Origin: Maylandia zebra
Lineage: Eukaryota; Chordata; Actinopteri; Cichliformes; Cichlidae
Direction: 5' to 3'
Assembly (NCBI RefSeq): GCF_041146795.1
Contig: NC_135182.1
Coordinates: 5,411,509 to 5,475,508, forward strand
Length of the DNA: 64,000 nucleotides
In this document: in pieces, positions 47,406-62,696 of the stretch
Numbering within the stretch: position 1 is the first letter of the stretch
Layout of the letters: each line of letters begins with the position of its first letter
Made by a program: the position numbers and the translations under genes
The notes under the pieces: model-generated
The model's input: the letters and a program-made list of their open reading frames with translations, nothing else
What the model was told of the DNA's origin: nothing
Databases searched by the model: none

Positions 47406-48740
47406 TGTCCACCTGTTTTGTAGCCGTTTCTGAGTTTGTTATCTCGTAAAAGTAAGGTAGATAGGCATGAAGTGTATGTACGCCTACAATGGTGATTTAA
47501 AAATAATAATAATAATTTCTGCTTGATATTATCAGTTGTCATATACAGTAATTTCAACTCCTACGAACAAGATCATTTTTGTATTATGCCCTGATATTTA
47601 AAACCTTAGAGGGTGTAGTTTATCTATACTTTATCCCAGTAGGTTCCTGAGAATCCCCATTTCTAGTTGTAACAGGGAACGAGGCCTGACACATCCACAT
47701 CCTCCTCCCTCAGTGAGACTGCAGATTTGGCTCACTCAATCCAAACAACAAGCATCTACCTGTTTCATTCTCCTCTTAGGCTCCACTGGTGTTTTATTTA
47801 TATAGTCTGTACGATGTGACTGTCACTGGGCAAAATGAATTGTGGATGTGCTTGGCTCTAGCAGCTGTGCGCCACAGGGGGGCAGTGTTTGTTGGAAGAT
47901 AGCAGGTGAGCTGAATCATGGGTGCATTGAGTTCATACAGGCCTCCAGCTGAGAGGAGGCAGAAGAATATGGTAGCATCATCATCACATCCATGTAGAAC
48001 ATCCATCATGTTCTGACACGTCTTTGATGTAACACAAAGTGCGTTTTGTCAACATTGCAAAAGCATCATGACAGCACTGCCATCTGATAAACAGCATCGT
48101 TTACAACCACACAAATAACCACAGTATGCACACAGATTTTGGTATTTTTAAGAGATGTGGATGAACTTCATATTGAGTCTTTCTCTTGTGCCATCTTCAG
48201 GACAAAGGGATCAAAAGTGCACATACGAAACATCATACAGAGACTGAACACACACATAGTGATTCCTTTAAAGGAAAAGAAAAGTGCAGCATTTTAGAAG
48301 AAAATTAGCTGTTCCCCCTGTTCTCTGTCAGAAAACATAAATATGCTTAGCCTAGTGATATTTGTCCAGATATGTAATTTCTGCCTCCTGTTTTCTAGGT
48401 TCAAAGAGCACGAGGTGTTTTTTCTTCCCACCCCGGCCATCTTTTTCATTCATACACCAACAGGCCTTTAGTGGTGGGAAGCCATACTAGCATTGGCAAC
48501 AGTTACATGTCCTGCTTCAGGTAATCAATGGGACTGAGGCCTAGGCTGAGGTAAAACTAGTTACTGTCAATCCTGCTTTTACCATTGAATGCAACGAAAT
48601 GGCAAATCTTGCAAATTCAAATTCATCGACATGCTGACATGCAGTTACACATCACGACTTCAACGGCACAGAGGATGAAGGAGGAAGCTGTGGTAGATCA
48701 AACACAAGCAGAGTGTTAGCTCAGTGTTCGACCCATCCGG

Positions 48741-48850
48741 GTTATGGTTAGGTTTAGGGTAGGAGTCAGGGTTAGGCATTCATCTTTGATTATTAGGGTT
48801 AGGGTAGGGAAAGCATTATGCCAGTGGGAGGTCCCCACAAAGATAGCAAA
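48741..48850. repeat. Interspersed GGTTAGGG-rich patch
   Basis: Words ggttaggtttagggtagg, cagggttaggc and attagggttagggtaggg occur in about 65 bp, next to gaggtccccacaaagatagc. The combination matches a dispersed fish repeat I recall rather than a true interstitial telomere array, since exact TTAGGG tandems are few. Confidence 0.5.
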
Positions 48851-50825
48851 CCAGACATTTGTGTGTGCCATTATGTACATAAAGTGTAACAGACCAGTTT
48901 AAAAATATCAGTGTGATGAGTGGTGTTAAAGATATTTAATAGCTAACGCTCCGTGAATGGACTCGTGGTTATGCCTCACCCTATAATAAAACTTGGAAAA
49001 CCTGCTTATTACAATTGCAATTTGTTCTTACTCTTATTCTCATCTTATAAACCATTTTTACTTTCTGAACAGTTAAAACTGTTCAGGCTAAAACTTAGAT
49101 CTTTTAAAAAGCGACATACACACAAAAGGAAAATATCTGGATCAAAGCCTTTTCTGTAATCCAGCTCTTAGTCCCTGTTTGACCTGATTAACAGCCACGG
49201 TTGTTGAGTCACTGTGTGTGAGTACCATCCGATGACATTAGAAATACAAACATGAATGTCCAGTGACAAAAGCCACTTCCTCCACCTCCAAGGTGTGGAT
49301 CAGTGGCAGTGGGTGTGTTTGTCACAGGGATTAAATGGTATTGTTTGTTATTTCAGGTTCAGCCCGGTCGTGCGCGTCATTAGAAACTTCTCCTTCTGAC
49401 TTCCCCTTCCACGGCGCTGTTTTTGATTTCATCATTATGTTGGGTAGCAAGACATAACTCAGATACAGATGATACAGATGAGTAACCTGACACATGGAAA
49501 ATTACCTTGTGAGAAGAGATTGCTAAAAAAAAAAAGCCCACAGACACACGTCTTTGATGCGATCTGACAAGCTCTTTGGTGAAGAACCATCTGAGATAAA
49601 CATGCATTATGAAAATCTAAGAGAGAAAGCCGAAAAGAAAATACTTGCAAATGGGCAAACACTGAGGAGCCGAGCTTCAGCAAACACTGAGCGGTGCCCT
49701 CCATGAGTCACTCTGGGCAGGCTCATGAAGAGTCTGAGTATATTTTCCAGGTCTAGAATAAACTAAGCAGCCTAATTTACATGTCCAGCCTGGAATCTCC
49801 AAAATATCCCTTCTATAGATAACACATGAAAGCAGGGCACACCCAGCGGTTGATACTTTGATGTCTTTGGGTCATCCCCCTTCATCACCTTCAAAGGAAA
49901 GACTCAATCAAGCGGGCAAGACCATAAGTTTTAGGGCACAGTGCAAAATTATTTTTATCCCCAACAGGATGTGAAACAGCAGCTCATATGACCCAATTCT
50001 TGCCTTCTGATGTCTTCATACTTTGTCCTTGCTACTCCATTATGTTCCTTCCCATGTAGTCCTTTCCCCCCCAAATGTAATTGTTGTAAAAATCTGTGAA
50101 TCTCATTTTCTTATAATGATGCAATCAAAGTTGTGTTTTTTGCTTTTTTATTTAAAGTGCCCCTTTTCACAATGGAAAACATGATACTGAAGGTATGTTT
50201 GTATATGTTAACTTGTACTCCAGATTCCTGTGGTTTAGTTTCATGTGGGCTAACTGATGTTCTTTTTTTCTTTGTTTTCCTTTTTTTTTTTTTGGTGTAC
50301 GTGGATTGACAGTTCAAAGTGAGCGAGGCAAAACTTTAGCATCTGGATTACCAGAGAAATGTAAAACTGTAGCATAGGGATGGACATGGATATAGAAAAG
50401 AGAACAAAAATAACAAACAAACAGACAAAGTGAATTCGCTGCAGAAAACAGACTGGGGACAAATTGCAGAACAAGAATCAGGAAACTGAACTGACTGACT
50501 GAAGAGCTGCTGATGGATAAAAACAACAGATGTAAATAGAGTGCTGCAATTTAAAAATACAAAAAGTTTGAATTGTCTCATCCAAACTTGCAAATAAAAG
50601 TGTCATTATTGGGACATTATTGGGTTTTATGGCTCGTGAAGACACAACAGTGCATCTACCAAGTTTTGTCATTAAGTTTCAGCCTACTAGTGTGTTCTTC
50701 CAAGTGCTAAATGGTAAACTTATACTTATAATTATTTATCATATATAACTTATAATGAGTGAATGTGTAAATGTGCTGTGTTGGATTGACATCTAGTCAT
50801 TTTTCAGGCCATTTGACTACAGTGA

Positions 50826-51420
50826 ACTCTCTGCCTTGTTCATGAAATCAGTTAGACCATCTGGGCTTTGTGACATAGCACATTATCCCACTGGACGCAG
50901 CCCTCAGAGGAGTACATAGTGGTAAAAAGTGGATGGACATGATCACCAATAATACTCAGACAGGTCATCACCTTTAAACGATGCTCTCCTGGTATTAAGG
51001 GGCCAAAAGTGTGCAAAGAGAATATCCTCCACACCATTAGACCATCATCTGCTTCCTTTTCTGATGACCTCAAAGCAGGATGGATCCATGGTTTCATGTT
51101 GTTTACACCCACCATCCAAATGTCACAGCAGAAACTAAAACTAACCTGGCTACATTTTTGTTTTGGTGTAGCCTCAGTTTCCTGTTCTTAGCTGGCAAGA
51201 GTGGCACCAAGTGCGGCCTTCTGCTGCTGTAGCCCATCTCCTTCAAGGTTTGACGTCTTGTGCATTCAGAGATGCTCTTCTGCATACACTGATTGTGGTG
51301 GGTGGTTGTTTGAGTTAATTTTGCTTTACTATTAGCTTGAAGCAGTCCAACCACTCACCACCAGCAGTGCATTTTCACCCAGAGAACTACCACAAACAGG
51401 ATATTTTTCTCTTTATTGTC
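50826..51420 (-). pseudogene. Tc1-like transposase relic
   Basis: On the minus strand the frame 51354-51103 carries MQKSISECTRRQTLKEMGYS, then SRRPHLVPLLPAKNRKLRL, the DNA-binding half of a Tc1-like transposase. The overlapping frame 51115-50852 carries MDPSxL-like KPWIHPAL, GGGV-like DDGLMVWRIFS, and GDHVHPLFTT with WDN at the second catalytic aspartate. The stretch between the two parts, which should hold the first catalytic aspartate, is missing. Frameshifts and stops make it dead. It belongs to the same family as the relic at 19160-19640. Confidence 0.72.
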
Positions 51421-52640
51421 TCTAGTGCATTTTTCATGGTAATATCAATTGTTGAGTTGACCCATTTCAGCCTGGACTGAAGCCGTAAACCAGCAGACCT
51501 TTACTTCAGACATTAGTATCCACATCACATCCAGCATTAGTCTAGAGGGATGCTGGAGAACAAATTATACAACATGACTTGTAAAAGAGGATGCTGATAT
51601 CATCGTGATGTGATATGTTATCAGTATGCAGCTAACAAGCGACATGGCTGCTGACAGGTACTGTAAGAGGGATGGCAGCAGGAAATAATGCAGCTCGTCT
51701 GCAGAGCAGTGACAGCAGTACTGAAATATTTATCACTGTTTCCATTTCACATGCTCTAATTGTCCTGTATCCCTGTCTGAGAAATGGGAGGATACAAACA
51801 AAAGCTGGAAGAAAAGAAGAAAGTAGGAAAACTGTTTGCGTGAAGGCAATAAACTACTAAATGAAACAGGACTTCCCAATAGGTACGCATTTACAATTAC
51901 TTACATTGTAACTACTGACTAGATTTGTCATTTATCTGATTGCTCTGATTAGTTGTTGCTTTTCACACAAGGGTCCAAAAAGCTATGTTTTGCATGACGG
52001 ACTACTGGCAGCTAGGACTGTGCCTTAACCCATTATAGTCATTGATGACGTGTTAATATTGGCCCTTTTTATAAACAGTGTCAAAGGGGAGTTAGTAGGT
52101 TCTGTGTAACAAACTATCTGGTTGATGCCAGAGAGATAGTTTCCCTTTAAACATCTTACATGGTTAGATTTCAATTATTGCTCAAGTCATGTTACAACTA
52201 TAACCCCATCTTTGTTGAGAGGACAAAGTAGCCAGAAGCAATATAAATATGCAGGATGGGGCTATGTCTGCTTAAATGGACTTAAATGGACTAACCATGT
52301 GTGATTAGTTTGTGTCTACTGACTTGATAGCTGCGCGCTAGCTTCTGCATAGCAATAACGGTTATCAGCCATGCTAGTATCAACTGCATCCTCATTCTAG
52401 CAATCTTGAATATACACAAGAGTTATTTTAGTTTTGTATTTTCTAGTTATTTTTATTTAATTTGAATTTTGGTTTTTATTTGGTTGGTATCAGTGAGTTT
52501 CCAGAGTAGATTTCTTGCTTAGTTTTTATTGTTTAAAAATGTTTCTGTTTTATTTTGTTTTGTTTTATAACAATTTAAGTATTATTGCATGCAATGCATA
52601 TGTCAGAAGCTAAACTAACAACTAAAATGTTTTTTCACAT

Positions 52641-53275
52641 CTAGTTTTTTCTCAGGAGGTGCACGTCGGATTTACGAGGAGGCATATGGTGCAAGGTTAA
52701 AAGGCATTTCCATTTACGTTGTAAGTCACCACGGCATTTCCTGCAGAGATTTAAATCAGGCAGTGCTCCAGCGCTAATGTTTAATAAGGTGGGCGTGGTG
52801 AAGAAGAAATAAGTAATCCTAAGAGGTGGGTTGTGTTTGTAACTGCTATATATTGTTGAACCACTTGTGTGAATGCGCATGTGCAGAAATACTTCGGGGT
52901 GGTGAGGAGGGGGTGACTTTGGTTCCAGGCCCCAGAAAATCTAGTGCTGTCCCTGGGATAAAGGGGCGGGGAATGAGGAGAAAGAGAGGCAGAGAGACAT
53001 AGGGACTGACTGCGAGAGAGAGGGCGGAGAATAGAGAGAGAGAGAGAGAGAGCGAGCGAGCGCAGCAGGCAGCGGTCCGGCACTTGGTCGGTATGTAGCA
53101 GCAGCAGCGGAGCTTCTGTCTGGGACTATAGCGAGAAAAAAAACGCGCCTTGGGTTGAAAATATTAGTAAGGGGATTAAAATTAAAACTACCCGAGGATG
53201 AGACACACGCCGTCCGCCTGAAGGAGACTAAAACACGCCGTTATTCCGCTAATTTACCACCTTTTTTAAACGAAA
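52641..53275 (+). promoter_or_regulatory. map4k4: map4k4 promoter region and 5' UTR
   Basis: The interval turns GC- and purine-rich toward the ATG. A consensus GC box ggggcgggg at 52963-52971 would bind Sp1-type factors. A (GA)n tract at 53032-53053 is followed by gcgagcgagcgcag. No TATA box is seen, which fits a broadly expressed kinase gene. Transcription start unknown. Confidence 0.5.
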
Positions 53276-55593
<2,318 letters not shown>

Positions 55594-55992
55594 GACAGTA
55601 TAAAAAATGGAGGTTGCCTCCCTATCGCAAAAATGAAGTCGCTGCGTAAGTGCCTTAAACCTGCAAGGCCCACTATATGGCGATAGCTGTGGTTGCAAAA
55701 AAGGACTTCTGGTCCTGTAGATGTCTGCGGGAAAATATCTTTTTACTTGACCTCCATAAATGTTTCTGAATTTATGGGCTCAGTCACTCATTTCAAATTG
55801 AATAAGTCTATTTTATAACTCTTGGTCAAGCCTGTGTTTTAAAATTAAGGACTCCCTGCTCATTGGCTATAAGTTGTCAGTCACTAGCCACTCGGCTACT
55901 AAGATAAAGAAATGCTTATCTCAAGGCTTCAGTTGGAACCTCAGAATCTAGTGGGTGACATTATTGTAGCCACGTCCATCTTTTATACTGTC
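55594..55992. mobile_element. MITE-like element with gacagtataaaa ends
   Basis: The left end gacagtataaaaaatggagg and the right end inverse (ccacgtccatcttttatact then gtc) pair over about 20 bases with few mismatches. Length is 399 bp. It has no transposase. Target duplication not resolved. Confidence 0.55.
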
Positions 55993-58199
55993 CACACCAC
56001 CTAGTGGTCCTGCAATCCTGAAGTGGACAAGTAGAAAAAAAGAATGGATGGATATATGCTATGTTGTTTATCTCTAGCTGGTTAAGATGCTCCATATGGT
56101 AGCAATGGTATGAGATCATGTTAAAGCCTCGATAGAGTCCATCTGGAACAGTTACTGTGGACAAAGATTTGCTTTGGCTCTGCTAATGAATACAGTCCTA
56201 AAGTGTGAATCGAGACCCATAATAAAGGTTTCTTAAGCCTGATTTTAATAAAATATAATATTCCCATATATTTATATATTGTCAATTTTCATTTATCGGC
56301 CATCATAAATGTCAATAAGGTCACATCAGCAAAAGGCTAATATCACCCAATAATATTGGCTGGGCAGTCTTAGGACTGGCAGTCCAGTCTTATGCAAGAT
56401 TATTTTGTGAGCTTATGTTCGTCTGACCTCTCGTATTTACACATGTACGTTAGGCATCGGTGTTCACAGTAGAGTACAAGGCTCTACTGCATCTTTGCTT
56501 TTGGGGATTACACAAGTCACTGGCAGCACCGAGCGATTCCTCTTATTGAGAGGAGCGTCACTTTGAATTTCTAGTCGTGGATGGCGAGGCCGGCCCTGAG
56601 GCGAGCCTCTATAAATGCACGCTCGGTGTGTGCAGCGAAATTTCTCCTTGTAATTATACACAGTGGGTGTGTTTGTTTGGCTGTTTTTGTTTTTTCGGTG
56701 CTGCAAGAAAAACAAGACTGAATGAGATCTCGATTTACTTTGAATTATTATTTTTTTGTTTGTTTCTTTGTGGTTGGCGGGGAGTGGAAGGCGACGGTGG
56801 CTGTAAACGTTTCATTAGAGCAGGGGACAAGTGGTTTTGGAAATGCTCTGATGCACCGAAGCACAAATTAACCTTGACATTTTGAGTTTAGTTCCTCAGG
56901 ATTCAATGAATCATAATTACGTGTGCCAACCAGGGTTTGAGTGAAGCTGAGGCTTTTTTTCCCTGTGCTTGTCTGTGCCGCCTGCCTCGCTAACATCTGA
57001 CCCAAAAACCTATGTGTGTGCCTGTGTGTGTTTGGGTCTGCACATGTGCACTTGATCCTCCACACTTGGCGATTGGTCAGGTTTCCCAGGCTGGCGAGTA
57101 GCTGCAGAGCATGACAGAGTGAGGAGTGTTGCAGCTGTGTGCATCGACAACAGCTGTTGGGACAGAGAAATAAAAACAGGAGAGGGAGTAGAGCGGTTGG
57201 GGAGAGAAAGACAGAAAAGATGAAATACGCAAGAGAGAAGATTTCACCATTGAGGTACCAGTGTTTTAATTTGCTTGTAGAAAATAAAGACGAGGGCCTC
57301 AGTGCATCATTCACACCGCTGTGCAAGCCACGTATTAAATTGAACATTCCAGACGACAAGTTTGCCTCCACGCGACGGGGTTTCGAGTTTAGCGTAATGT
57401 GTAGGTTTCACTGGATTTCTTTGAAATGAAAAGCTGAAACATCTGCAAAAAACATGAAAAGAAACAAATGAATATGCAGAGGTCACAGTGTTTCTGTTTC
57501 CATTTAAACAGTGGGAGGTGAGGGAAAAGTTCAATCAAAGTTGAAGAGAGGGGCTGGAGGAAATTTTAAAACTCCGGTGTAAGGCTGCACTCAGCATGTG
57601 GGGCTGGGAATCCCCCTCTCTCTGAGGAAATGGTTTAACCCATTTATGACTTTCTGAGCTTTGAGTCTCGCTGCGCTTCTTTCCTTTACTCACTGTTTCA
57701 GGCTCACCGGCTCACTCCGTATTACAAAGTTGTAACAAAGTATCTGAGTCGAGTAAACGAATAAGCTTTTTGGCTTTACTCCCCAAAGATGAAGCTTGTT
57801 ACCTCATTTGTAGAGTGAATGGAAATTTGTGAGGAAGCAGTGAAACAGCGGAAGTCATCAGCATAGTGAGGAGAAGTTAATGGCTGTGCTCTGATGGCTA
57901 GATTAGAAAAACCACAGCCCTGTTCCTGTTGTTCTGTCATGTATCCACACGATGTATATCAGAGGTTTCAGATTTATAAAAATTCTGCAATAATATGAGA
58001 TTTAAAGTGGAGTAGGAGACCACACTGTGGATCATGTTCAGCTTATTATCAACATGCTAGAGGGAGTACAAAATATCAGTTGAAATAACATAATTTCCAC
58101 AAATGTGGAAAGCCTGGAAATATCCAGTTTTTACATGAGCAATTAGAATTTATACTCTTTAAGGCCTTTACACACCCTTAAGTATTTATTAAAAAGTAC
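55993..58199. other. map4k4 intron 2, unassigned part
   Basis: No exon is recognised. The minus-strand frame at 56868-57371 (167 codons) has the composition of non-coding DNA and no motif. The 57139-57429 plus-strand frame likewise lacks splice support. Confidence 0.4.
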
Positions 58200-58590
58200 A
58201 GATGGGCCACAAGATTAAAATGCCCGACAGGCACAGTGGGTAACTTGGCTCATCTTGTTATGGTGCCGTGTTCTGCTGGGAAACCTGGCATTCATGCAGG
58301 TGCCACCTTAAGTCATAAATCAAAAAGCAAATTAAACACCCCGCCTCAGTGTGCCTCAAAAATACTGCAAAAACTGCAGGAGGTATACACCATGCAAATG
58401 GAGCAGGATACGCTGGGACAAGCCTGATCCATGGAAGACCCGCCCAGCATTCCAACCTCAGAGGATCCAGTGCCCATGAGCCTGGTGTCAGCAGACAGCA
58501 CAGGATGGATCACCACCACCTCGATGGGTCAGAGCTTATTTAAAGGCATTTAGGGGACCTGCACACTGTTGGACAGGTGTGAGTTAAAAA
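58200..58590 (+). pseudogene. Probable decayed Tc1-type transposon remnant
   Basis: Words such as ctgatccatggaagacccgc, cctcgatgggtcagagctta and ggggacctgcacactgttgg resemble the 3' part of a fish Tc1-like transposon that I recall (catggaggcccc, cctcgacgggtcagagctg, gggggacctacacaatatt). All frames are broken. The similarity is from memory of nucleotide patterns, so confidence is modest. Confidence 0.4.
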
Positions 58591-59791
58591 AAAAAGTATT
58601 TATTTATTTTTTTTATTTTAATTTTTTATTGTTGTGGCTGATCATTGGAAAATGAGTGAAAACCTAAGGTAATTAGACTTTTATGTTAAAAAAAGACTTG
58701 AACTCTAAGTGAATGATTAGAAAGAGATGTGAATAAAATGAAAGCCAGATTGCACAGCAGGCTGTTCTCCTCGTATCAGAGGTGGAATATGTACCGCCTC
58801 ACCCTGGTGCAGTGTTTTGTAATCATCGTTCTCTAACCTGCCATTTCAGTGGTATGTGAGGATTTTATCTGTAGTGCTTCCAATATATAGTGTACCAGTG
58901 GAACTCCAGTGCCAGATATTCTGTGCAGCTAACAAGACCAAGTGTTCCCTGTATTCTGTTTTTGGACGTAGAAGCATCAGCACTACGATTCTCGATTTCA
59001 CCTGCATCTCATGACCACGTTATGGGGAAAGATGAAACGCATTTAAAGTTATAACATTGATTTATTCCCCAGTAGGAACCATCATGAATGCTGCTACTTG
59101 TTTATAATTTGGTTTATTTCACAGGAAGCCAGTGAAAAGAACCAAGTGTAGATGTGATAACACCTTTAGATCTGATTAAATGTTAGGTTGCAACAATTTT
59201 AACAGCTGCAAAAATCAATCCTTTTTTTGATTTGTTGCATTTTGATAATAAATCTCTCTGAAGTTTAAGGTAATGCCTGCAAAATGTGCAATACTGTGAT
59301 ATAAAACACTAAATCATCTCACGGCTGAAAGTAAAACAAAAAATCTGTTTAGATAGAACAGATAATAAACCTCCTGTCAAAGCAGTTTCACTTCTTGTGC
59401 AAGTCTTCATCCTGACTTTCTAACAGGAAAGATGCTTGTTTTTCTCCTTGCTGATAAAGTGAAGCTGGGTGTGGCTCTCTATCAGCTGCCTGTCATCTGC
59501 TGGGTAGAGCACCATTACTGCAAGTGTCTCAGAGGAGATGCACCTCAGCGTATGACTGAATGCATAGCTGATCTGTCAGATACATGGACGTCTAAGTACT
59601 CAGGCTCTGTTTCAGGTTTCCTTCAACCTGCTGCAAGTCTACATCAGCATCTGCATCTTCCACGAGGTTCAGTTTGTTTCAATGAAGTGACTGCAGTGCT
59701 GTTTTTGAATATTAAATATTGCCCCACTGCTTTTAGTAATGCCCACAGCTGCAGAACAATTGGATTTTCTTTAAATGTTTTTAAAGTAATT
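58591..59791. other. map4k4 intron 2, unassigned part
   Basis: No repeat or exon recognised; the 127-codon frame at 59432-59815 lacks splice sites in phase and domain signature. Confidence 0.35.
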
Positions 59792-60104
59792 GGTAAATGG
59801 CCTGTATTTGTATAGCGCTTTTACTAGTCCCTAAGGACCCCAAAGCGCTTTACACGTCCAGTCATCCACCCATTCACACACTGGTGATGGCAAGCTACAT
59901 TGTAGCCACAGCTGCCCTGGGGCGTACTGACAGAGGCGAGGCTGCCGAACACTGGCACCACCGGGCCCTCTGACCACCACCAGTAGGCAACGGGTAAAGT
60001 GTCTTGCCCAAGGACACAACGACTGAGACTGTCCAAGCCGGGGCTCGAACCGGCAACCTTCCGATTACAAGGCGAACTCCCAACTCTTGAGCCACGATCG
60101 CCCC
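59792..60104 (-). repeat. tRNA-derived SINE, near full length
   Basis: On the minus strand it starts ggggcgatcgtggctcaaga. It shows an A-box-like tggctcaagagttggg (60094-60079) and a B-box ggttcgagccc (60051-60041), spaced as in a tRNA gene, so it carries its own pol III promoter. The tail half contains aagcgctttggggtcctta and ends ggccatttacc. The tRNA-like head has no intact cloverleaf, so it is not a functional tRNA. A 5'-truncated copy lies at 7431-7592. It sits in map4k4 intron 2 in antisense orientation. Confidence 0.8.
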
Positions 60105-60211
60105 AATCATTAAAAACACCCAGTTCATTTGAATCACCATACCTGATAGGTAGCTGGTGTATCTGGCTTTTTCTGTGACTGAAATAATATCATGAATCTT
60201 GACTTGTAGTA

Positions 60212-60917
60212 TCCAGTAGTAGGGCTGTGCGATATGACCAAAATCTCATATCCCAATATAAGACATCTATCGTCCGATAACGATATAAATCACAAAAATT
60301 CTACATTTTCTGTAAATTCTGTGAATCTCGGGCAGCTCGACTTGCGGGAAGTGTTTCCAGCTGGGCGTCATGTACCTGGAGACGAGTGTTTTAACCGATG
60401 CATGAAACGATACATTTTTAGACATAAGTTGTAACCGCCGCCGTTTTCTTTGTGAGTATTTATTACACAGCGTGCTGCGGGGAAAAGCCTGTTCTAACGT
60501 TTGGTTAGAACGCTAAGGTTTATTTTTTTTGCTTCTCATCCATAAATACTCGGCATAATCTTTCACGTGATTCAGTTTATTTTGAAAAGTCTCAACAGGA
60601 TCTTGAGCTTTATCGTGAAAGGTTTATGTGGAAAATAAGCGGACGGCCGATGGTTTTACCGTCGTTGTTGCTAACGACAACGCATAAAAACAGGCGCTTG
60701 TCCGTCCATAGTGTGGTTATATTAAATATAAGAGAAAGAGAGAACTTTAAGAAATTAATATAGCCACTACAGTGACCATCAAAATGATGAAAAAATATTG
60801 CCGTAAACAGTTTATTTTGCGACACCACGAAACAAACGATAGCGTAAAATGAAACGATAGACGTTTTTATATCGTCAACCGATATATATCGTTATATCGA
60901 ACAGCCCTATCCAGTAG
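60212..60917. mobile_element. hAT-type MITE, perfect 8-bp duplication
   Basis: Element 60220-60909 (690 bp) between perfect duplications TCCAGTAG (60212-60219 and 60910-60917). Ends are tagggctgtgcgatat and the inverse atatcgaacagcccta. Subterminal cgataacgatat / atatatcgttatatcg words match those of the element at 39484-40926, so the two are related. No transposase. Confidence 0.88.
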
Positions 60918-61006
60918 TGCTACAAACTAGGACTGTGACTAATGAGTATGCACAGTACTTGACCTACAGTAAATCCACAGATTTGACAAACTGAAACCAA
61001 AAATAA

Positions 61007-62696
61007 TTGTGAAAACCTTTACACTGAAAGGCGTGGGAGCAGATCCATCAGCGCTTTGGTGCAACTTCTCCATGAGAAGTTGCAAATAAGTCAAATAATT
61101 GACTGACAAAATAATTTTTTATCATCTAACAACTCAACATGATGATTAATCCAAGTGGAAACTTCCACTGTTGTGTGTTTTCGTCACTACAATCTTCAAT
61201 CTTGACAAAAGCCACTTCCTTAACCCTTTAAGACCTACCATAGAACCAAGTCCGCCAGAGCTTATATTATATTTTTACATGCTGTGGAGCCATTTTTGGG
61301 AGCATTTCAAGTTGCTATACATCAATACAACCATTATAGCCCAGATTTTAATAATATGTATTCATTAAGTGCATAGTAATTACATAAATTGCAAAAAAGT
61401 GCAATAAACTACAAAAAAATTGAAAATCGTTTTTGATTTTTTAACATATATTTGTAGTTAGAGAAATTTAAGAGGCTTATCCCTCAAAACTGTAAATACA
61501 AAAAAGTTGCACAAAATAGTTTCCCACCACAGGAAATTTAATTTGAGTGTCTTCATAGTTTTATTTTTGAAATACACCAATTTTTATACACTGCAGGAAA
61601 AACGAAAATAAATATTATACTGCAAATTTGCAAAAAAGCAGCATATGCATCAAAATAAACTATTTCCAGCAGTGCAATATGAGTCCTAAGCATCCCAGAA
61701 ACGACACAGAAAGTCATAAAGTCAAAGATAACTTTTAAAAAGAGCAGTATAGGCCCTGAGGCCCTGATCGCAAAAAAGACTACATTTCCGCGAAAATGAC
61801 GTCACTTCCGGTTTCGGCCAGGTAATGGCGGAAATGCAAAAGTTCGCGCTGACGTCTATTCCAACGTAGGAAGTGTTTTGAACAGCTGATCGGACCGGCA
61901 AAGCGTGTTTCTGGAATATTATGTTTTTGTTCCTGCAAGCGCTTTTTATGCAGTTTTTGCAAAGCTTTATGTGGAAGGAAACCGTGACCTAGGACAAGCT
62001 GATGGCACAATATGTAAGTACAACTCCTCCGGTTTCATATGCAAAAAAAATTTTTGCGCTAGCTTACGTGGTTGCAGTGCTACCGGGATTTAAAAATAGT
62101 TACGCATAACAGAGCGTTCCCGCTCCGATCGGCTCTAAAGGGTTAATAAAGGCTGGATGTTTAAATGTGTTAAAAAATAAATATCTACATTTCAGTGACT
62201 CAGAATATCCACAGAAATAATGGTGTACGAGCTTAAACCTATTAAAAAAAGATTTCATCAGGAGCACGTTATTATTATTATTATTACCCACCTCCTAAAT
62301 TTCTCTTGTTTTATAACTTGTACGGGTAAAGCTATTTATAGCCGGGGCCCCGGCTCTGTAAAGTGGAGGAACTACAAAGCTGTCAGAAGGAATAGGCTCA
62401 TGCAAAGCCGGCTCACCGGCCTTCCGGCTATTCAAACTGGAATGTTAGTCTTGTCTGCTGCGACCTTTCTCAGCACAGGAAGTGAAGCAGCAAAAGCCTG
62501 CCACCTCTCTATGGGGAACTTTCTTTACCGTCAGAGCTGCGCTTATCTGCTGTGACCTTTCCAGACAGAAGAAGTGGAAGCTCTGCCACTGATAGCAGTA
62601 ACAGGAACCCAACTGTGTCACCGTGTTTCATGGAGAAGTTGCACTAAAGCGCTGATGGAACTGCTCCCGAGCCTTTCAGTGTAAAGGTTTTCACAA
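61007..62696. repeat. 69-bp inverted repeat flanking 1.55 kb
   Basis: The left arm 61007-61075 and right arm 62628-62696 are inverse copies with 65 of 69 positions identical. The left arm begins ttgtgaaaacctttacactg, the right arm ends with its inverse. The enclosed DNA contains a whole piggyBac-like MITE (61220-62146). Either a larger element with long inverted termini was itself hit by the MITE, or the arms are two copies of a small repeat. Confidence 0.85.
61220..62146. mobile_element. piggyBac-like MITE, TTAA duplication
   Basis: TTAA at 61220-61223 followed by cccttta; right end ctaaaggg followed by TTAA at 62143-62146. The interior of about 919 bp has GC-rich tail sequence with gatcggaccgg and cgatcgg words, no transposase. 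Same end type as the element at 6118-6480. Nested between the arms of the 69-bp inverted repeat. Confidence 0.72.

Larger units (their letters stand above)
47406..52640. other. Intergenic interval between lonrf2 and map4k4
   Basis: No gene is supported. It contains the Tc1 relic at 50826-51420, a telomere-like ttagggt patch near 48741-48800, and AT-rich DNA. The short frames at 48953-49159, 49380-49704 and 50111-50672 are low-complexity and lack domain signatures. Confidence 0.45.

Noticed and set aside
48741..48850. Interstitial telomere
   Set aside because: Only a few imperfect ttaggg words, in the context of a dispersed repeat.
56868..57371. 167-codon minus-strand frame in map4k4 intron 2
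   Set aside because: No family motif, biased composition and no in-phase splice sites.
60040..60104. Possible tRNA gene
   Set aside because: The A- and B-box words are part of a SINE head; no complete cloverleaf with acceptor stem could be seen.
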